Origin: Cladorhizidae sp. MBARI D1340-BT2
Taxonomy: Eukaryota > Porifera > Demospongiae > Poecilosclerida > Cladorhizidae
Reading direction: 5' to 3'
Assembly (NCBI GenBank): GCA_028752905.1
Contig: JAQNBH010000003.1
Span: forward strand, 39,120,472-39,184,471
DNA: 64,000 nt
The stretch's first letter is position 1. The number at the start of each line of letters is the position of its first letter. Shown here one piece after another: positions 38,401-51,886 of the stretch. The notes beneath the pieces are model-generated. The model searched no databases and was not told where the DNA came from. It saw only the letters and a program-made list of their open reading frames with translations. Position numbers and translations under genes: made by a program.

Positions 38401-41400
38401 TATACCTAGCATGGTTATATACCTAGCATGGTTATATACCTAGAATGGTTATACACCTAGCATGGTTATACAATTAGCATGGTTATACACCTAGCATGGT
38501 TATATACCTAGCATGGTTATATACCTAGCATGGTTATATACCTAGCATGGTTATATACCTAACATGGTTATACACCTAGCATGGTTGTATACCTAGCATG
38601 GTTATATACCTAGCATGGTTATATACCTAGCATGGTTATATACCTAGCATGGTTATACACCTAGCATGGTTATATACCTAGCATGGTTATATACCTAACA
38701 TTGTTATATACCTAGCATGGTTATATACCTAGCATAGTTATACACCTAGCATCGTTATACACCTAGCATGGTTATACACCTAGCATGGTTATACACCTAG
38801 CATGGTTATATACCTAGCATGGTTATATACCTAGCATGGTTATATACCTAGCATGGTTATATATCTGGCATAGTTATACACCTAGCATGGTTATACAATT
38901 AGCATGGTTATACACCTAGCATGGTTATATACCTAGCATGGTTATATACCTAGCATGGTTATATACCTAGCATAGTTATACACCTAGCATGGTTATACAA
39001 TTAACATGGTTATACACCTAGCATGGTTATATACCTAGCATAGCTATACACCTAGCATGGTTATACACCTAGCATGGTTATATACCTAGCATGGTTATAT
39101 ACCTAGCATGGTTATATACCTAGCATGGTTATATACCTAACATGGTTATACACCTAGCATGGTTGTATACCTAGCATGGTTATATACTTAGCATGGTTAT
39201 ATACCTTGCATGGTTATATACCTAGCATGCTTATACACCTAGCATGGTTATACAATTAGCATGGTTATACACCTAGCATGGTTATATACCTAGCATGGTT
39301 ATACACCTAGCATGGTTATACACCTAGCATGGTTATACACCTAGCATGGTTATATACCTAGCATGGTTATATACCTAGCATGGTTATATACCTAGCATGG
39401 TTATATACCTAGCATAGTTATACACCTAGCATGGTTATACAATTAGCATGGTTATACACCTAGCATTGTTATATACCTAGCATAGCTATACACCTAGCAT
39501 GGTTATACACCTAGCATGGTTATATACCTAGCATGGTTATATACCTAGCATGGTTATATACCTAGCATGGTTATATACCTAGCATGCTTATACACCTAGC
39601 ATGGTTATATACCTAGCATGGTTATATACCTAGCATGGTTATATACCTAGCATGGTTATATACCTAGCATGGTTATATACCTAGCATGGTTATACAATTA
39701 GCATGGTTATACACATAGCATGGTTATATACCTAGCATGGTTATACACCTAGCATGGTTATACACCTAGCATGGTTATATACCTAGCATGGTTATATACC
39801 TAGCATGGTTATACACCTAGCATGCTTATACAATTAGCATGGTTATATACCTAGCATGGTTATATACCTAGCATGGTTATATACCTAGCATGGTTATATA
39901 CCTAGCATGGTTATACACCTAGCATGGTTATATACCTAGCATGGTTATATACCTAGCATGGTTATATACCTAGCATGGTTATATACCTAGCATGGTTATA
40001 CACCTAGCATGGTTATACAATTAGCATGGTTATACACCTAGCATGGTTATATACCTAGCATGGTTATACACCTAGCATGGTTATATACCTAGCATGGTTA
40101 TATACCTAGCATGGTTATATATCTGGCATAGTTATACACCTAGCATGGTTATACAATTAGCATGGTTATACACCTAGCATGGTTATATACCTAGCATGGT
40201 TATATACCTAGCATGGTTATATACCTAGCATAGTTATACACCTAGCATGGTTATACAATTAACATGGTTATACACCTAGCATGGTTATATACCTAGCATA
40301 GCTATACACCTAGCATGGTTATACACCTAGCATGGTTATATACCTAGCATGGTTATATACCTAGCATGGTTATATACCTAGCATGGTTATATACCTAACA
40401 TGGTTATACACCTAGCATGGTTGTATACCTAGCATGGTTATATACCTAGCATGGTTATATACCTAGCATGGTTATATACCTAGAATGGTTATACACCTAG
40501 CATGGTTATACAATTAGCATGGTTATACACCTAGCATGGTTATATACCTAGCATGGTTATATACCTAGCATGGTTATATACCTAGCATGGTTATATACCT
40601 AACATGGTTATACACCTAGCATGGTTGTATACCTAGCATGGTTATATACCTAGCATGGTTATATACCTAGCATGATTATATACCTAGCATGGTTATACAC
40701 CTAGCATGGTTATATACCTAGCATGGTTATATACCTAACATTGTTATATACCTAGCATAGTTATATACCTAGCATAGTTATACACCTAGCATCGTTATAC
40801 ACCTAGCATGGTTATACACCTAGCATGGTTATACACCTAGCATGGTTATATACCTAGCATGGTTGTATACCTAGCATGGTTATATACCTAGCATGGTTAT
40901 ATATCTGGCATAGTTATACACCTAGCATGGTTATACAATTAGCATGGTTATACACCTAGCATGGTTATATACCTAGCATGGTTATATACCTAGCATGGTT
41001 ATATACCTAGCATAGTTATACACCTAGCATGGTTATACAATTAACATGGTTATACACCTAGCATGGTTATATACCTAGCATAGCTATACACCTAGCATGG
41101 TTATACACCTAGCATGGTTATATACCTAGCATGGTTATATACCTAGCATGGTTATATACCTAGCATGGTTATATACCTAACATGGTTATACACCTAGCAT
41201 GGTTGTATACCTAGCATGGTTATATACTTAGCATGGTTATATACCTTGCATGGTTATAGACCTAGCATGCTTATACACCTAGCATGGTTATACAATTAGC
41301 ATGGTTATACACCTAGCATGGTTATATACCTAGCATGGTTATACACCTAGCATGGTTATACACCTAGCATGGTTATACACCTAGCATGGTTATATACCTA

Positions 41401-43395
41401 GCATGGTTATATACCTAGCATGGTTATATACCTAGCATGGTTATATACCTAGCATAGTTATACACCTAGCATGGTTATACAATTAGCATGGTTATACACC
41501 TAGCATTGTTATATACCTAGCATAGCTATACACCTAGCATGGTTATACACCTAGCATGGTTATATACCTAGCATGGTTATATACCTAGCATGGTTATATA
41601 CCTAGCATGGTTATATACCTAGCATGGTTATACACCTAGCATGGTTATATACCTAGCATGGTTATATACCTAGCATGGTTATATACCTAGCATGGTTATA
41701 TACCTAGCATGGTTATATACCTAGCATGGTTATACAATTAGCATGGTTATACACATAGCATGGTTATATACCTAGCATGGTTATACACCTAGCATGGTTA
41801 TACACCTAGCATGGTTATATACCTAGCATGGTTATATACCTAGCATGGTTATACACCTAGCATGCTTATACAATTAGCATGGTTATATACATAGCATGGT
41901 TATATACCTAGCATGGTTATATACCTAGCATGGTTATATACCTAGCATGGTTATACACCTAGCATGGTTATAAACCTAGCATGGTTATATACCTAGCATG
42001 GTTATATACCTAGCATGGTTATATACCTAGCATGGTTATACACCTAGCATGGTTATACAATTAGCATGGTTATACACCTAGCATGGTTATACACCTAGCA
42101 TGGTTATATACCTAGCATAGTTATACACCTAGCATGGTTATACACCTAGCATGGTTATACACCTAGCATGGTTATATACCTAGCATGGTTATATACCTAG
42201 CATGGTTATATACCTAGCATAGTTATACACCTAGCATGGTTATACAATTAGCATGGTTATACACCTAGCATGGTTATATACCTAGCATGGTTATACACCT
42301 AGCATGGTTATACACCTAGCATGGTTATATACCTAGCATGGTTATATACCTAGCATGGTTATATACCTAGCATGGTTATACACCTAGCATGGTTATATAC
42401 CTAGCATGGTTATATACCTAACATTGTTATATACCTAGCATGGTTATATACCTAGCATAGTTATACACCTAGCATCGTTATACACCTAGCATGGTTATAC
42501 ACCTAGCATGGTTATACACCTAGCATGGTTATATACCTAGCATGGTTATATACCTAGCATGGTTATATACCTTGCATGGTTATATATCTGGCATAGTTAT
42601 ACACCTAGCATGGTTATACAATTAGCATGGTTATACACCTAGCATGGTTATATACCTAGCATGGTTATATACCTAGCATGGTTATATACCTAGCATGGTT
42701 ATATACCTAGCATAGTTATACACCTAGCATGGTTATACAATTAACATGGTTATACACCTAGCATGGTTATATACCTAGCATAGTTATACACCTAGCATGG
42801 TTATACACCTAGCATGGTTATATACCTAGCATGGTTATATACCTAGCATGGTTATATACCTAGCATGGTTATATACCTAACATGGTTATACACCTAGCAT
42901 GGTTGTATACCTAGCATGGTTATATACCTAGCATGGTTATATACCTAGCATGGTTATATACCTAGAATGGTTATACACCTAGCATGGTTATACAATTAGC
43001 ATGGTTATACACCTAGCATGGTTATATACCTAGCATGGTTATATACCTAGCATGGTTATATACCTAGCATGGTTATATACCTAACATGGTTATACACCTA
43101 GCATGGTTGTATACCTAGCATGGTTATATACCTAGCATGGTTATATACCTAGCATGGTTATATACCTAGCATGGTTATACACCTAGCATGGTTATATACC
43201 TAGCATGGTTATATACCTAACATTGTTATATACCTAGCATGGTTATATACCTAGCATAGTTATACACCTAGCATCGTTATACACCTAGCATGGTTATACA
43301 CCTAGCATGGTTATACACCTAGCATGGTTATATACCTAGCATGGTTATATACCTAGCATGGTTATATACCTAGCATGGTTATATATCTGGCATAG
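35482..43395. repeat. Paired 782-bp higher-order repeat in array 2
   Basis: CTGGCATAG monomers lie at 35482, 36264, 38083, 38865, 40123, 40905, 42588 and 43387. The spacings are 782, 1819, 782, 1258, 782, 1683 and 799 bp, equal to 46, 107, 46, 74, 46, 99 and 47 whole monomers. The pair is therefore a unit copied four times at intervals of 2601, 2040 and 2465 bp, with whole-monomer gains and losses between copies. Confidence 0.85.
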
Positions 43396-46060
43396 TTATA
43401 CACCTAGCATGGTTATACAATTAGCATGGTTATACACCTAGCATGGTTATATACCTAGCATGGTTATATACCTAGCATGGTTATATACCTAGCATAGTTA
43501 TACACCTAGCATGGTTATACAATTAACATGGTTATACACCTAGCATGGTTATATACCTAGCATAGCTATACACCTAGCATGGTTATACACCTAGCATGGT
43601 TATATACCTAGCATGGTTATATACCTAGCATGGTTATATACCTAGCATGGTTATATACCTAACATGGTTATACACCTAGCATGGTTGTATACCTAGCATG
43701 GTTATATACTTAGCATGGTTATATACCTAGCATGGTTATATACCTAGCATGCTTATACACCTAGCATGGTTATACAATTAGCATGGTTATACACCTAGCA
43801 TGGTTATACACCTAGCATGGTTATATACCTAGCATAGTTATACACCTAGCATGGTTATACACCTAGCATGGTTATACACCTAGCATGGTTATATACCTAG
43901 CATGGTTATATACCTAGCATGGTTATATACCTAGCATAGTTATACACCTAGTATGGTTATACAATTAGCATGGTTATACACCTAGCATGGTTATATACCT
44001 AGCATGGTTATACACCTAGCATGGTTATACACCTAGCATGGTTATACACCTAGCATGGTTATATACCTAGCATGGTTATATACCTAGCATGGTTATATAC
44101 CTAGCATGGTTATATACCTAGCATAGTTATACACCTAGCATGGTTATACAATTAGCATGGTTATACACCTAGCATTGTTATATACCTAGCATAGCTATAC
44201 ACCTAGCATGGTTATACACCTAGCATGGTTATATACCTAGCATGGTTATATACCTAGCATGGTTATATACCTAGCATGGTTATATACCTAGCATGGTTAT
44301 ACACCTAGCATGGTTATATACCTAGCATGGTTATATACCTAGCATGGTTATATACCTAGCATGGTTATATACCTAGCATGGTTATATACCTAGCATGGTT
44401 ATACAATTAGCATGGTTATACACCTAGCATGGTTATATACCTAGCATGGTTATACACCTAGCATGGTTATACACCTAGCATGGTTATATACCTAGCATGG
44501 TTATATACCTAGCATGGTTATACACCTAGCATGCTTATACAATTAGCATGGTTATATACCTAGCATGGTTATATACCTAGCATGGTTATATACCTAGCAT
44601 GGTTATATACCTAGCATGGTTATACACCTAGCATGGTTATATACCTAGCATGGTTATATACCTAGCATGGTTATATACCTAGCATGGTTATATACCTAGC
44701 ATGATTATACACCTAGCATGGTTATACAATTAGCATGGTTATACACCTAGCATGGTTATACACCTAGCATGGTTATATACCTAGCATAGTTATACACCTA
44801 GCATGGTTATACACCTAGCATGGTTATACACCTAGCATGGTTATATACCTAGCATAGTTATACACCTAGCATGGTTATACACCTAGCATGGTTATACACC
44901 TAGCATGGTTATATACCTAGCATGGTTATATACCTAGCATGGTTATATACCTAGCATAGTTATACACCTAGCATGGTTATACAATTAGCATGGTTATACA
45001 CCTAGCATGGTTATATACCTAGCATGGTTATACACCTAGCATGGTTAAACACCTAGCATGGTTATATACCTAGCATGGTTATATACCTAGCATGGTTATA
45101 CAATTAGCATGGTTATACACCTAGCATGGTTATATACCTAGCATAGTTATACACCTAGCATGGTTATACACCTAGCATGGTTATATACCTAGCATGGTTA
45201 TATACCTAGCATGGTTATATAGCTAGCATGGTTATATACCTAGCATGGTTATATACCTAGCATGGTTATATACCTAGCATTGTTATACACCTAGCATGGT
45301 TATATACCTAGCATTGTTATACACCTAGCATGGTTATATACCTAGCATGGTTATATACCTAGCATGGTCATACACCTAGCATGGTTATATACTTAGCATG
45401 GTTATATACCTAGCATGGTTATATACCTAGCATGGTTATATACCTAGCATAGTTATACACCTAGCATGGTTATACAATTAGCATGGTTATACACCTAGCA
45501 TGGTTATATACCTAGCATAGTTATACACCTAGTATGGTTATACACCTAGCATGGTTATATACCTAGCATGGTTATATACCTAGCATGGTTATATACCTAG
45601 CATGGTTATATACCTAGCATGGTTATACACCTAGCATGGTTATACAATTAGCATGGTTATACACCTAGCATGGTTATATACCTAGCATAGTTATACACCT
45701 AGCATGGTTATACACCTAGCATGGTTATATACCTAGCATGGTTATACACCTAGCATGGTTATACACCTAGCATGGTTATATACCTAGCATGGTTATATAC
45801 CTAGCATGGTTATATACCTAGCATGGTTATATACCTAGCATGGTTATATACCTAGCATAGTTATACACCTAGCATGGTTATACAATTAGCATGGTTATAC
45901 ACCTAGCATGGTTATATACCTAGCATGGTTATATACCTAGCATAGTTATACACGTAGCATGGTTATACACCTAGCATGGTTATACACCTAGCATGGTTAT
46001 ATACCTAGCATGGTTATATACCTAGCATGGTTATATACCTAGCATGGTTATATACCTAGC

Positions 46061-46070
46061 AGCCCTAACC
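46061..46070. repeat. CCCTAA-containing interruption of the satellite
   Basis: AGCCCTAACC replaces part of a monomer between TAGC and TAGAATGG. It contains one CCCTAA, the metazoan telomere hexamer complement. A single hexamer is no proof of telomeric origin. The same AGCCCTAA also occurs in the transposon's right terminal repeat. Confidence 0.5.
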
Positions 46071-46818
46071 TAGAATGGTTATACAATTAGCATGGTTATA
46101 CACCTAGCATGGTTATATACCTAGCATGGTTATATACCTAGCATAGTTATACACCTAGCATGGTTATACACCTAGCGTGGTTATACACCTAGCATGGTTA
46201 TATACCTAGCATGGTTATATACCTAGCATGGTTATATACCTAGCATGGTTATATACCTAGCATGGTTATATACCTAGCATAGTTATACACCTAGCATGCT
46301 TATACAATTAGCAAGGTTATACACCTAGCATGGTTATATACCTAGCATAGTTATACACTTAGCATGGTTATACACCTATCATGGTTATATACCTGGCATG
46401 GTTATATACCTAACATGGTTATATACCTAGCATGGTTATATACCTAGCATAGTTATACACCTTGCATGGTTATACAATTAGCATGGTTATACACCTAGCA
46501 TGGTTATATACCTAGCATAGTTATACACCTAGCATGGTTATACACCTAGCATGGTTATATACCTAGCATGGTTATATACCTAGCATGGTTATATACCTAG
46601 CATGGTTATACACCTAGCATGGTTATATACCTAGCTTGGTTATACACCTAGCATGGTTATAATTATACCTAGCATGGTTATATACCTAGCGTGGTTATAC
46701 ACCTAGCATGGTTATATACCTAGCATGGTTATATACCTAGCATGGTTATATACCTAGCATAGTTATACACCTAGCATGGTTATACAATTAGCATGGTTAT
46801 ACAATTAGCATGGTTATA

Positions 46819-46968
46819 CTAGGAGTGGGCTATACGGCAGCCAAAATTAAATTTCTGTTATTTTCATTAGGGCTGAGTTTTTTTGTGTTCTATATAACCT
46901 ATCTCAACATGAAGTGGGAAAAAAATTGGCCTGGGGTCCAAGAAAAAAGTGTGCAGAGCCCTTTTGTG
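46819..46968. repeat. Left terminal inverted repeat, copy 3
   Basis: About 150 bp, nearly identical to 31644-31793. The inverted partner is 50060-50191. Confidence 0.85.
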
Positions 46969-47157
46969 TTAGCACACCTTACATTTAATGCATGTGAGCG
47001 CATTTTAGAGTTTTTCTCATACCTCAGGTTCAGCTTTAGGTAGAGACTTCATCTAAAACATTTTTCTGGGGTTATTTAGGACACAGAAAGTCATAAAAGT
47101 AATTAGAAAATCATAGAAGTACAATTACTGGTCAAGAAATTTATTTTGGACTAATAT
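46969..47157. other. 3' non-coding stretch of transposase gene, copy 3
   Basis: Same as 31794-31982 in copy 2. It contains a minus-strand AATAAA at 47140-47145, 13 bp beyond the final stop. Nothing else was recognised. Confidence 0.45.
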
Positions 47158-47253
47158 TTAACCACATATTCCACAAAACATATCTTGTATTTCAGGTCCA
47201 TTACATAAAACAAAACAAGGCTTCCTCATAGAAAAGTCCCAGGTGCCAGAAAC
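47158..47253 (-). pseudogene. Transposase-like gene copy 3, C-terminal tail beyond a stop
   Basis: Same frame as piece D after TAA at 47254-47256, open 31 codons to TAA at 47158-47160, encoding the GTWDFSMRKPCFVLCN stretch as in copy 2. The sequence beyond the stop has not drifted between the two copies, which is expected if their separation is recent. Confidence 0.5.
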
Positions 47254-47778
47254 TTACACAGGTACAATCTGCTGCTGGATAGTGTCCTGGATATCATCAA
47301 TGCCAGGTGGTCGCTGCCAGAGGTTATCTCCAGTACCAGTGCGTATCAGGTGATCCACCCGGAAGGTTCTGTCCCCATTATCATCAATGTAAAACCCAAT
47401 ATACCATCTCTTGTTGCTTCCCTCATCCCAGATAACAGCAAGTGGTTGGTTAGGCTGGAACACAGGTTCTTCCTGTGAGATCTCTGCCTCCTGAACGGTG
47501 GTTTTGGCTCCTGCCAGTCTTTCCATGATCTCCTCCTCACACGGAAACTCCGCTGCCTCCTCTGCTTGGTAGTCATCACCTAGGATCACAGTTAGGTTCT
47601 CGATCATTTCATTCTCAGACAGTTTGTTGACTTTGTAAAGGTCCCTGCAGACATCTGAATCATGTAGATGTGTGACTCGCTGGTATTGGATCTCTTGCCT
47701 CAAGCAGGTCTTTAGCTCTGGTAAAAAAAAATTGACAAGCTCCTTCAGTTCTTTGACACATGTAACTGGTCCTCCATG
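47254..47778 (-). pseudogene. Transposase-like gene copy 3, piece D (SH3/chromo-like C-terminal region)
   Basis: Open from the A7 tract at 47779-47785 to TAA 47254-47256. The last 149 codons give the same protein as copy 2, with LAVIWDEGSNKRWYIGF and FRVDHLIRTG segments. One substitution lies near the start (Val to Leu before KTCL). As in copy 2 it has no ATG and depends on a one-base frame change from piece C. Confidence 0.6.
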
Positions 47779-47922
47779 TTTTTTTACATTTCACAAGAAG
47801 TTGATCGACAAAATCATTGGCCCTCACTTTCTTTTCCAGGTTCTCTCTCAACCTTTGTTTCTTCTTCTCCTTCTGATTATTACTCCACGTCACCTCCATG
47901 GAGTCTAGGTGTTTTAGGACAG
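47660..47922 (-). pseudogene. Transposase-like gene copy 3, piece C second part
   Basis: Downstream part of piece C after a 2-bp insertion private to this copy. It includes HLDSMEVTWSNNQKEKKKQR, the basic coiled-coil-like segment, then the A7 tract, after which the frame is probably not the authentic one. An ATG occurs at 47897-47899 (MEVTW) but is internal to the ancestral gene. Read with 47914-48666 it gives the whole of copy 2's piece C. Confidence 0.55.
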
Positions 47923-48666
47923 ATCAATGGTTGACCTCTCAACTTCATTGAGATGCTTGTCCATGAGCATAAGGTCATCTTTGATCCTCTTTGCCTTGAA
48001 CAGCCTGTTAGAATGTAGAGCTGACTGGGCAGCAAGATAACCAAACTTGGCCAAGTACCTCTCCGTATTCAGGTTGTTTGTTGGCAGGTTCTTCCGTTGG
48101 TCTACAGTCAATGTATGGAGAGGAGTTGCTCGTGCAGTATCTGGGTCACTGCTCCAATACTCACGCTTGCACTGCAATTCTACACCTCTGGCGGCCTGGA
48201 GACACATCTCTCCCAGAAGAAAGTGATCGAGATCGCTTTGTGGAGCATTATGCTCCATTTTCACGTGTATCCACTCTACATGATATATGATAAGGGTGTC
48301 CGTCTTTTTATCAGCAAGGTCACTGCAGAGCTTGGGAAGGATGTTCACCAGCAAATCCTGGCTTACGCAGTTTAGGAAGGGCATTGTCACCCTGTACATC
48401 AAATTAGTGAATCCTGCGATTATGAAATCCTTATCAAGGTAAATCTTACATGCTCGAACAAGAAGATTATTTAATGGTGTCTGTACGAGTAGCTGTTTGA
48501 GGTAGGAAATGCAATCGTAGACCGCACCTGCCTGGTATCCAAGTCTAGTAAAACGCTTCTCTTTGTAGAGGTTAAAGGATTTGTGTACTCCAGCCTCCTC
48601 TAGAATCAAGTCAAACTGTTCTGCTAGAGATGTTGTCTTCCCGTCTCCCTCATGTGCTACAAGCTT
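47914..48666 (-). pseudogene. Transposase-like gene copy 3, piece C first part
   Basis: It continues the frame of piece B after TAG (48667-48669). It encodes the GDGKTTSLAEQF, TMPFLNCV and NNLNTERYLAKFG stretches as in copy 2. At 47923-47924 two bases (AT) are inserted relative to copy 2, changing STIAVLKHL to STIDLS and a TAA stop. This truncation is unique to copy 3 and happened after the copies separated. The candidate Glu of TERYLA lies before the break. Confidence 0.6.
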
Positions 48667-49500
48667 CTAAACACACAGATTTTTTCGGCTTCGGAATGAC
48701 TTCAACAATGGCTCTCTCTTCACAATCATTTCGCGAAGGCCAATCTTGTCCTCAATGGCAGCCATGCTCGTGAGATTGTCTGCATCAAACCGTTCACATG
48801 TATGAGACTTACAAAGCAAGTGGTATGGCACATGCTTAGAGCCAAGTTGATCTGCCACACCTGTCTCTATCTTGAGATTTTTGCTCACAGCATCTGTCAT
48901 CAGGGCATCAATCTGCTCCCAGAGATGTACAACAGTCCTGCTGGGATCATCAGCAGCTACTTGCAGTCTCTTCAGGGTCTCAACAATAAGTGCCTCCATC
49001 TGGTCCCTATCTTCAAAAGCAAAGAAGAGAGGACGTAGATCTGCAGGATCACCATCACAGAAATTCAAGATGAGACATGGCCAATCACTATCTATTTTAC
49101 TTATCTGTGTAGTGTCAAAGTGTAGAGTCACTTTTGTTGAGGGCTTCTTGTTCGCAAGGGCCTTCGCAGCTGCTACTTCCTTTTTGTGCTTGAAGTTGTT
49201 GATAGATTTAGCTGAAGGCAGCACCTTTTCATACAACTTGTAGTCTTCCGATGATCGTGGTTTATTTGAGCAGGGTGGTTGATCTGAAGGTTCTGATGGC
49301 AGTTGTAGATGATACTGGTGTCCGTACAACTTTTCACAAACCACCTGTGTCGCAACACAAGCTTTCTCAACAGAAACTGCTGCCTTACAGCTCACTGTTG
49401 CAATAGCGTTTCTTATCTCATGAGTAGTGTTTCTAGATTTTCTTATGGTTGGAGCCACATTGATGCTAGCTTGGCATTCTTTGTCAATGGTGTGTGGCAT
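48667..49500 (-). pseudogene. Transposase-like gene copy 3, piece B (RNase H-like core)
   Basis: 277 codons from ATG 49498-49500 to TAG 48667-48669. The LHFDTT, MTDAVSKN and LLCKSHTCERFD motifs are unchanged. Private differences from copy 2 include Tyr to Ser (AVSVEK) and Lys to Asn (CSNKP), both amino-acid changing. It lacks the Ala to Val change seen in copy 2. The stop at its end is the same TAG as copy 2. Confidence 0.65.
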
Positions 49501-49870
49501 CAATTGCTCTACTTCTCTTGGAAACCGGTGTAAGCTCCAAATCTTGGTTTATGAATTCCATCTCTTCTTGTCGCTGCTCTTCCTGTCTTCTTTCTTCCTC
49601 TTGGGTTGCTGTCTTTTCTTCATCATGAACCCAATCTACCTCCTGGCTCAGGAGATGGTTCCTTTCACCACACTGATCTTGATAGAAGATGGCTTCATCA
49701 CCTGATAGTTTATCCCTGTTCCTTCCAATGTCAAAAAGCGAGAAGTTCTTGGTGTATTTCCGTGGCCTTCTCTTCCGCTGTGGAACATCCATATTCATCC
49801 ATAGTTTATTTCGTACATGCAAAGATGACTTATTGTGGGAGCATCTGACTCGGTTTTCATAATCCTGCAT
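49484..49870 (-). pseudogene. Transposase-like gene copy 3, piece A (N-terminal region)
   Basis: First ATG 49868-49870 (MQDYENRVRC), TGA at 49484-49486. It carries Ile to Lys (RNKLWMN) and Tyr to Asp (FDIGRN) changes against both other copies, and a Phe to Leu change just before the ATG. The basic and Glu/Gln-rich stretches are retained. It overlaps piece B out of frame exactly as in copies 1 and 2. Confidence 0.55.
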
Positions 49871-50059
49871 GATCCGCTCCAAAGTGCCAATTTTGGCCAA
49901 AATTTGAAAATGAAGTGAACTGGGTTAAAAACAATGAAACTTTTGAATATAAACATAGCAATTTTACTTCTTTTGATACCATATTTAACCATGCAGCTTT
50001 TAAAAAATGACTATTTTAATTTTTTCCCCTAATTTGATTGAATTTTGGGGCCACCCGGG
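49871..50059. other. 5' non-coding stretch upstream of transposase gene, copy 3
   Basis: Equivalent of 34694-34882. AT-rich, with no gene seen. Confidence 0.35.
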
Positions 50060-50191
50060 CACAAAAAAACTTTGCACACTTTTATTTTACACCCCAGGCC
50101 AATTTTTTTCCAATTCATGTTGAGATATAGAACACATAAAAACTCAGCCCTAAGCAAAACAAAAAATGACCCATTTATAGCCTACTCCTAG
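50060..50191. repeat. Right terminal inverted repeat, copy 3
   Basis: 132 bp, the inverted counterpart of 46819-46968. Outermost bases CTCCTAG match CTAGGAG at the left end perfectly. Confidence 0.85.
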
Positions 50192-51886
50192 TTATACACC
50201 TAGCATGGTTATATACCTAGCATAGTTATACACCTAGCATGGTTATACACCTAGCATGGCTATATACCTAGCATAGTTATATACCTAGCATGGTTATACA
50301 CCTAGCATGGTTATATACCTAGCATGGTTATATACCTAGCATGGTTATATACCTAGCATAGTTATACACCTAGCATGGTTATATACCTAGCATGGTTATA
50401 CACCTAGCATGGTTATATACCTAGCATGGTTATATACCTAGCATGGTTATACACCTAGCATGGTTATATACCTAGCATGGTTATATACCTAACATTGTTA
50501 TATACCTAGCATGGTTATATACCTAGCATAGTTATACACCTAGCATCGTTATACACCTAGCATGGTTATACACCTAGCATGGTTATATACCTAGCATGGT
50601 TATATACCTAGCATGGTTATATACCTAGCATGGTTATATACCTAACATGGTTATACACCTAGCATGGTTGTATACCTAGCATGGTTATATACCTAGCATT
50701 GTTATATACCTAGCATGGTTATATACCTAGCATGGTTATACACCTAGCATGGTTATATACCTAGCATGGTTATATACCTAACATTGTTATATACCTAGCA
50801 TGGTTATATACCTAGCATAGTTATACACCTAGCATCGTTATCCACCTAGCATGGTTATACACCTAGCATGGTTATACACCTAGCATGGTTATATACCTAG
50901 CATGGTTATATACCTAGCATGGTTATATACCTAGCATGGTTATATATCTGGCATAGTTATACACCTAGCATGGTTATACAATTAGCATAGTTATACACCT
51001 AGCATGGTTATATACCTAGCATGGTTATATACCTAGCATGGTTATATACCTAGCATAGTTATACACCTAGCATGGTTATACAATTAACATGGTTATACAC
51101 CTAGCATGGTTATATACCTAGCATAGCTATACACCTAGCATGGTTATACACCTAGCATGGTTATATACCTAGCATGGTTATATACCTAGCATGGTTATAT
51201 ACCTAGCATGGTTATATACCTAACATGGTTATACACCTAGCATGGTTGTACACCTAGCATGGTTATATACCTAGCATGGTTATATACCTAGCATGGTTAT
51301 ATACCTAGAATGGTTATACACCTAGCATGGTTATACAATTAGCATGGTTATACACCTAGCATTGTTATATACCTAGCATAGTTATACACCTAGCATGGTT
51401 ATACACCTAGCATGGTTATATACCTAGCATGGTTATATACCTAGCATGGTTATATACCTAGCATGGTTATATACCTAGCATAGTTATACACCTAGCATGG
51501 TTATACAATTAGCATGGATATACACCTAGCATAGCTATACACCTAGCATGGTTATACACCTAGCATGGTTATATACCTAGCATGGTTATATACCTAGCAT
51601 GGTTATATACCTAGCATGGTTATATACCTAGCATGGTTATACACCTAGCATGGTTATATACCTAGCATGGTTATATACCTTGCATGGTTATATACCTAGC
51701 ATGGTTATATACCTAGCATGGTTATACACCTAGCATGGTTATACAATTAGCATGGTTATACACCTAGCATGGTTATATACCTAGCATAGTTATACACCTA
51801 GCATGGTTAAACACCTAGCATGGTTATATACCTAGCATGGTTATATACCTAGCATGGTTATATACCTAGCATGGTTATATACCTAG

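Larger units (their letters stand above)
35015..46818. repeat. 17-bp minisatellite array 2 (about 694 units)
   Basis: 11.8 kb of the same monomer in the same orientation as array 1. The first about 470 bp match the start of array 1 unit by unit, including the AACATTG and ATCG variants and the CTGGCATAG landmark at the same distance (468 bp) from the transposon end. The rare CTGGCATAG monomer occurs eight times at spacings that are all multiples of 17. An atypical AGCCCTAACC interrupts the register at 46061. No genes were found. Confidence 0.98.
46819..50191 (-). mobile_element. TIR DNA transposon, copy 3 (complete, inactive gene)
   Basis: A 3,373-bp module that differs from copy 2 mainly by scattered substitutions and a 2-bp insertion. 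The left end begins CTAGGAGTGGGC after GGTTATA, and the right end finishes CTACTCCTAG before TTATACACC. Flanking GTTATAC repeats are as in copy 2. The left flank carries one extra ATGGTTATACAATTAGC monomer relative to copy 2. It shares with copy 2, against copy 1, the internal TAG, the one-codon deletion, several substitutions, and an ATGGCTATATACC monomer in the right flank, so copies 2 and 3 separated last. Confidence 0.85.
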
